DNA of 64,000 nucleotides from Candidatus Gastranaerophilales bacterium (GTDB lineage: Bacteria > Cyanobacteriota > Vampirovibrionia > Gastranaerophilales > Gastranaerophilaceae). A program made the translations under genes and the position numbers. Below, in pieces: positions 61,459-64,000 of the stretch. Numbering within the stretch: the first letter of the stretch is position 1; each line of letters begins with the position of its first letter. The notes beneath the pieces were generated by a model that was not told the DNA's origin, did no database searches, and saw only the letters and a program-made list of their open reading frames with translations. The stretch covers positions 1-64,000 of the forward strand of contig CALUVG010000003.1 in the NCBI GenBank assembly GCA_944324165.1, read 5' to 3'.

Positions 61459-64000
61459 ATGACAGAAAAACGTGTTTGGCTTTTCAGAGAAGGCAACGCA
61501 AATATGCGTAATCTTCTCGGCGGAAAAGGCGCAAATTTGGCAGAGATGACTAACTTAGGTCTTCCTGTGCCACCGGGGTTAACTATTACTACTGAAACCT
61601 GTATGGATTACATCAATCATGGCAACAGAATGCCTGATGGTCTTATGGATGAAGTTAAGGCTGCTTTAAAAGATGTTGAACAACAAGCAGGTAAAAAATT
61701 CGGTGATACCGAAAATCCTTTATTGGTCTCAGTACGTTCAGGGGCAAGACTTTCTATGCCTGGTATGATGGAAACTATCCTTAACTTAGGCTTGAATGAC
61801 CAAACTGTAGAAGCTATGGTTAAACTTACTAACAACCCTAGATTCTGCTATGACAGCTATCGTCGTTTCTTAACTATGTTCGGCTCTGTAGCCTGGGAAA
61901 TGGACAGACAAAAATACTTTGAATCAGAAGTTGAAAAACTGAAAGAACGTGAAGGCGTTAAAGAAGATACTGAAATCTCAGCAGAGGGCTGGAAATCTTT
62001 AATTCCTGTCTACAAAAATGTTATCAAAGAAGTTACAGGAAAAGAATTTCCGCAAGATCCTTACGTTCAATTGGAAGAAGCAATTGAAGCGGTATTTAGA
62101 TCATGGAATATCCCGCGTGCAGTTGCTTACAGAAACATGAACAAAATCGACCACAGCTATGGTACTGCTGTTAACGTTCAAACAATGGTATTCGGTAACA
62201 TGGGCGACGATTGTGCTACCGGTGTTTCATTCACTCGTAACCCTGCAACCGGTGAAAATAAATTCTACGGTGAATATTTAACCAATGCTCAAGGTGAAGA
62301 CGTTGTTGCCGGTATCAGAACTCCAAAACCTATTGCGGAATTGGAAAACGAAATGCCTGATTTATACAGACAATACGTTGATATCGCTAAAAAACTAGAA
62401 CTTGGCTATAAAGATGTTCAAGATATGGAATTTACTATTGAAAAAGGTAAATTGTGGATTCTGCAGACACGTAACGGTAAGAGAACTGCCGCTGCTGCTG
62501 TAAAAATTGCTGTTGATATGCACGAAGAAGGAATTATCTCTAAAGAACGCGCTATTCAACTCGTTGATCCATACACAGTTAACCAGATATTATTACCTTG
62601 CTTTGACTCTGCAGCTCTTGCATCAGCTCACAAAATCTGTACAGGTGTAAACGCATCTCCTGGGGCTGCAGTAGGTAAAATTGTATTTGATACAGAAGAA
62701 GCCGCAGAACGCGGTGCTGCAGGAGAAAAAGTTATCCTTGTACGTGTTGAAACATGTCCGGATGATATTCACGGTATGGCAGTTTCTCAAGGTGTATTGA
62801 CCCTAAGAGGCGGCGCAACTTCTCACGCTGCAGTTGTTGCTAAAGGTATGGGTAAACCTTGCGTTTCAGGTTGCGAAGATTTAAAAATCGACCTTAACAA
62901 CGAGACTTTAACAGGTGCAGATGGCACTGTTTACCACAAAAACGATGTAATCTCACTTGACGGTGGCAAAGGTCTGGTTATGGAAGGCGCTGTTAAACTC
63001 GTTGAAGCTCAAATCGACGACAACTGGAACAAGTTCTTCAGCTGGGTTGACGAAATTAAACAAATGAAAGTTGAAGCTAATGCTGATACTCCTAAAGATA
63101 TTGAAAACGCTAAGAAATTCGGCGCAGAAGGTGTAGGTCTTTGCCGTACAGAACACATGTTCATGGATCCGGACAGACTGCCTTGGGTACAAAAAATGAT
63201 TATTGCAGGTACTCCGGAAGCAAGAAAAGAAGCTCTGGAACACTTATTACCAATGCAATATTCCGACTTCTATGCAATGTTCAAAGCTTTAGGCGACAAA
63301 CCTTTGACTGTAAGACTTTTAGACCCGCCTCTTCACGAATTCTTACCTGATAAAGAATCTTTAATCGCTGAAGTTGCAACTCTTAAAGCACAAGGCAAAG
63401 ACGCATCAGAAAAAGAAGAACTTTTACATGTTGTAGAAAGCCTTTCTGAAGCTAACCCTATGATGGGCTTACGCGGCTGCCGTCTTGGTTTAACTTATCC
63501 TGAAATCAATGAAATGCAGGTTAGAGCAATATTTGAAGCTTGCTGTGACTTGAAAAAAGAAGGATTAAACGTTAAACCTTGGGTAATGGTTCCACTGATT
63601 GGTCACGTTAACGAACTTAAAGTTGCCAAAGAAATACTTGTTCGTGTAGCTAGAGAAGTTATGATCAAAAAAGGCGTTGAAGTTGAATACAAATTCGGTA
63701 CTATGATTGAAATTCCGCGTGCTGCATTAACTTCTGACGAAATTGCAGAATACGCTGAATTCTTCTCATTCGGTACAAACGACCTTACACAAATGACATT
63801 CGGCTACTCTCGTGACGATGCTGAAGGCAAGTTCTTGAACAGATATGTTGAACAAAAAATCTTACCTGCTAACCCGTTTGAAACATTAGATCAAAAAGGT
63901 GTTGGTTTACTTGTTGAAATGTCAATGGAAAAAGGTAAGAAAGTAAATCCTTCACTTGTCGGCGGTATTTGCGGTGAACACGGCGGTGATCCTGATTCTG
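61459..64000 (+). CDS. ppdK: Pyruvate, phosphate dikinase (3' end outside window)
   Basis: 847 residues seen of roughly 880. It interconverts pyruvate, ATP and Pi with phosphoenolpyruvate, AMP and PPi, a PPi-based glycolytic step common in anaerobes. The N-terminal nucleotide-binding domain (GGKGANLAEM), the phospho-histidine domain (LRGGATSHAAVVAKGMG) and the C-terminal PEP/pyruvate barrel (LCRTEHMF, GTNDLTQMTFGYSRDDA, GGICGEHGGDP with the catalytic Cys) are all present. AGAAGGAG precedes the ATG at 61459. The reading frame is open to the window edge. Confidence 0.97.
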   Translation, partial: MTEKRVWLFREGNANMRNLLGGKGANLAEMTNLGLPVPPGLTITTETCMDYINHGNRMPDGLMDEVKAALKDVEQQAGKKFGDTENPLLVSVRSGARLSMPGMMETILNLGLNDQTVEAMVKLTNNPRFCYDSYRRFLTMFGSVAWEMDRQKYFESEVEKLKEREGVKEDTEISAEGWKSLIPVYKNVIKEVTGKEFPQDPYVQLEEAIEAVFRSWNIPRAVAYRNMNKIDHSYGTAVNVQTMVFGNMGDDCATGVSFTRNPATGENKFYGEYLTNAQGEDVVAGIRTPKPIAELENEMPDLYRQYVDIAKKLELGYKDVQDMEFTIEKGKLWILQTRNGKRTAAAAVKIAVDMHEEGIISKERAIQLVDPYTVNQILLPCFDSAALASAHKICTGVNASPGAAVGKIVFDTEEAAERGAAGEKVILVRVETCPDDIHGMAVSQGVLTLRGGATSHAAVVAKGMGKPCVSGCEDLKIDLNNETLTGADGTVYHKNDVISLDGGKGLVMEGAVKLVEAQIDDNWNKFFSWVDEIKQMKVEANADTPKDIENAKKFGAEGVGLCRTEHMFMDPDRLPWVQKMIIAGTPEARKEALEHLLPMQYSDFYAMFKALGDKPLTVRLLDPPLHEFLPDKESLIAEVATLKAQGKDASEKEELLHVVESLSEANPMMGLRGCRLGLTYPEINEMQVRAIFEACCDLKKEGLNVKPWVMVPLIGHVNELKVAKEILVRVAREVMIKKGVEVEYKFGTMIEIPRAALTSDEIAEYAEFFSFGTNDLTQMTFGYSRDDAEGKFLNRYVEQKILPANPFETLDQKGVGLLVEMSMEKGKKVNPSLVGGICGEHGGDPDS

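Noticed and set aside
61617-61835. Minus-strand frame inside ppdK
   Set aside because: It is antisense to a clear, full-length ppdK coding region and has no ribosome site.

Overview
The window looks like chromosome of a gut 'Candidatus Gastranaerophilales' bacterium (Vampirovibrionia/Melainabacteria, the non-photosynthetic sister class of the photosynthetic Cyanobacteria). This is inferred from four things: an AT-rich genome; a response regulator at 31136-31885 with the sequence signature of cyanobacterial RpaB/Ycf27; a threonyl-tRNA synthetase without the N-terminal TGS domain; and many short prepilin-like proteins that begin with FTLAEVLITLAIIG. The metabolism is that of a strict anaerobe: 2-oxoacid:ferredoxin oxidoreductase, pyruvate phosphate dikinase, an [FeFe]-hydrogenase maturase, a YqhD-type alcohol dehydrogenase and a rubrerythrin/flavodiiron oxygen-defence operon. 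KDO-CMP synthetase implies a Gram-negative outer membrane with LPS.

Layout. 1-480: the 3' end of a GC-richer cell-surface gene, then palindromic and octamer repeats. 477-4344: SprA-like metalloprotease, EamA transporter and efp-accB-accC. 4524-9972: lineage-specific membrane proteins in paralogous pairs, an XRE/prepilin pair, lepB and a prenyl synthase. 10161-11673: an anti-sigma/ECF sigma/Spy-like envelope-stress operon with a predicted autoregulated promoter. 11727-17666: hydE-cysK, then two large acidic proteins sharing a domain. 17758-22821: groESL, a second prepilin/XRE pair, recO and pilT. 22822-23697: a structured intergenic region with a possible small RNA, then an operon of two membrane microproteins. 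23898-31000: TPR protein, HAD hydrolase, a third prepilin/HTH pair, alcohol dehydrogenase, HEPN/MNT pair, FkbM methyltransferase, prepilin-like protein, tRNA-His. 31136-35586: rpaB, kdsB, prmA, accA, accD. 35682-40206: matrixin protease, ybaB-recR, a prepilin and thrS with a structured leader. 40592-43502: perR-rubredoxin-rubrerythrin-rubrerythrin-flavodiiron cluster. 43624-50607: M16 protease, rplI, a UROD/MetE-like protein with a CooC-like ATPase, and a GlcD-like oxidase. 50591-57304: a 2237-residue coiled-coil protein. 57480-60102: korDABC. The right edge cuts ppdK.

The most notable signals are these. (1) Three independent pairs of a prepilin-like gene divergent from a small HTH regulator gene, each with operator-like repeats between them. 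(2) A set of genes without a Shine-Dalgarno sequence whose -10 box lies 6-7 nt before the ATG, as expected for leaderless mRNAs. (3) The giant cytoplasmic coiled-coil protein with a run of 21-residue repeats. (4) Small genes easily missed by size cut-offs: rubredoxin (45 aa), a 38-aa membrane peptide and a 73-aa HTH protein. All functional statements are from reading the sequence; no database search was run.
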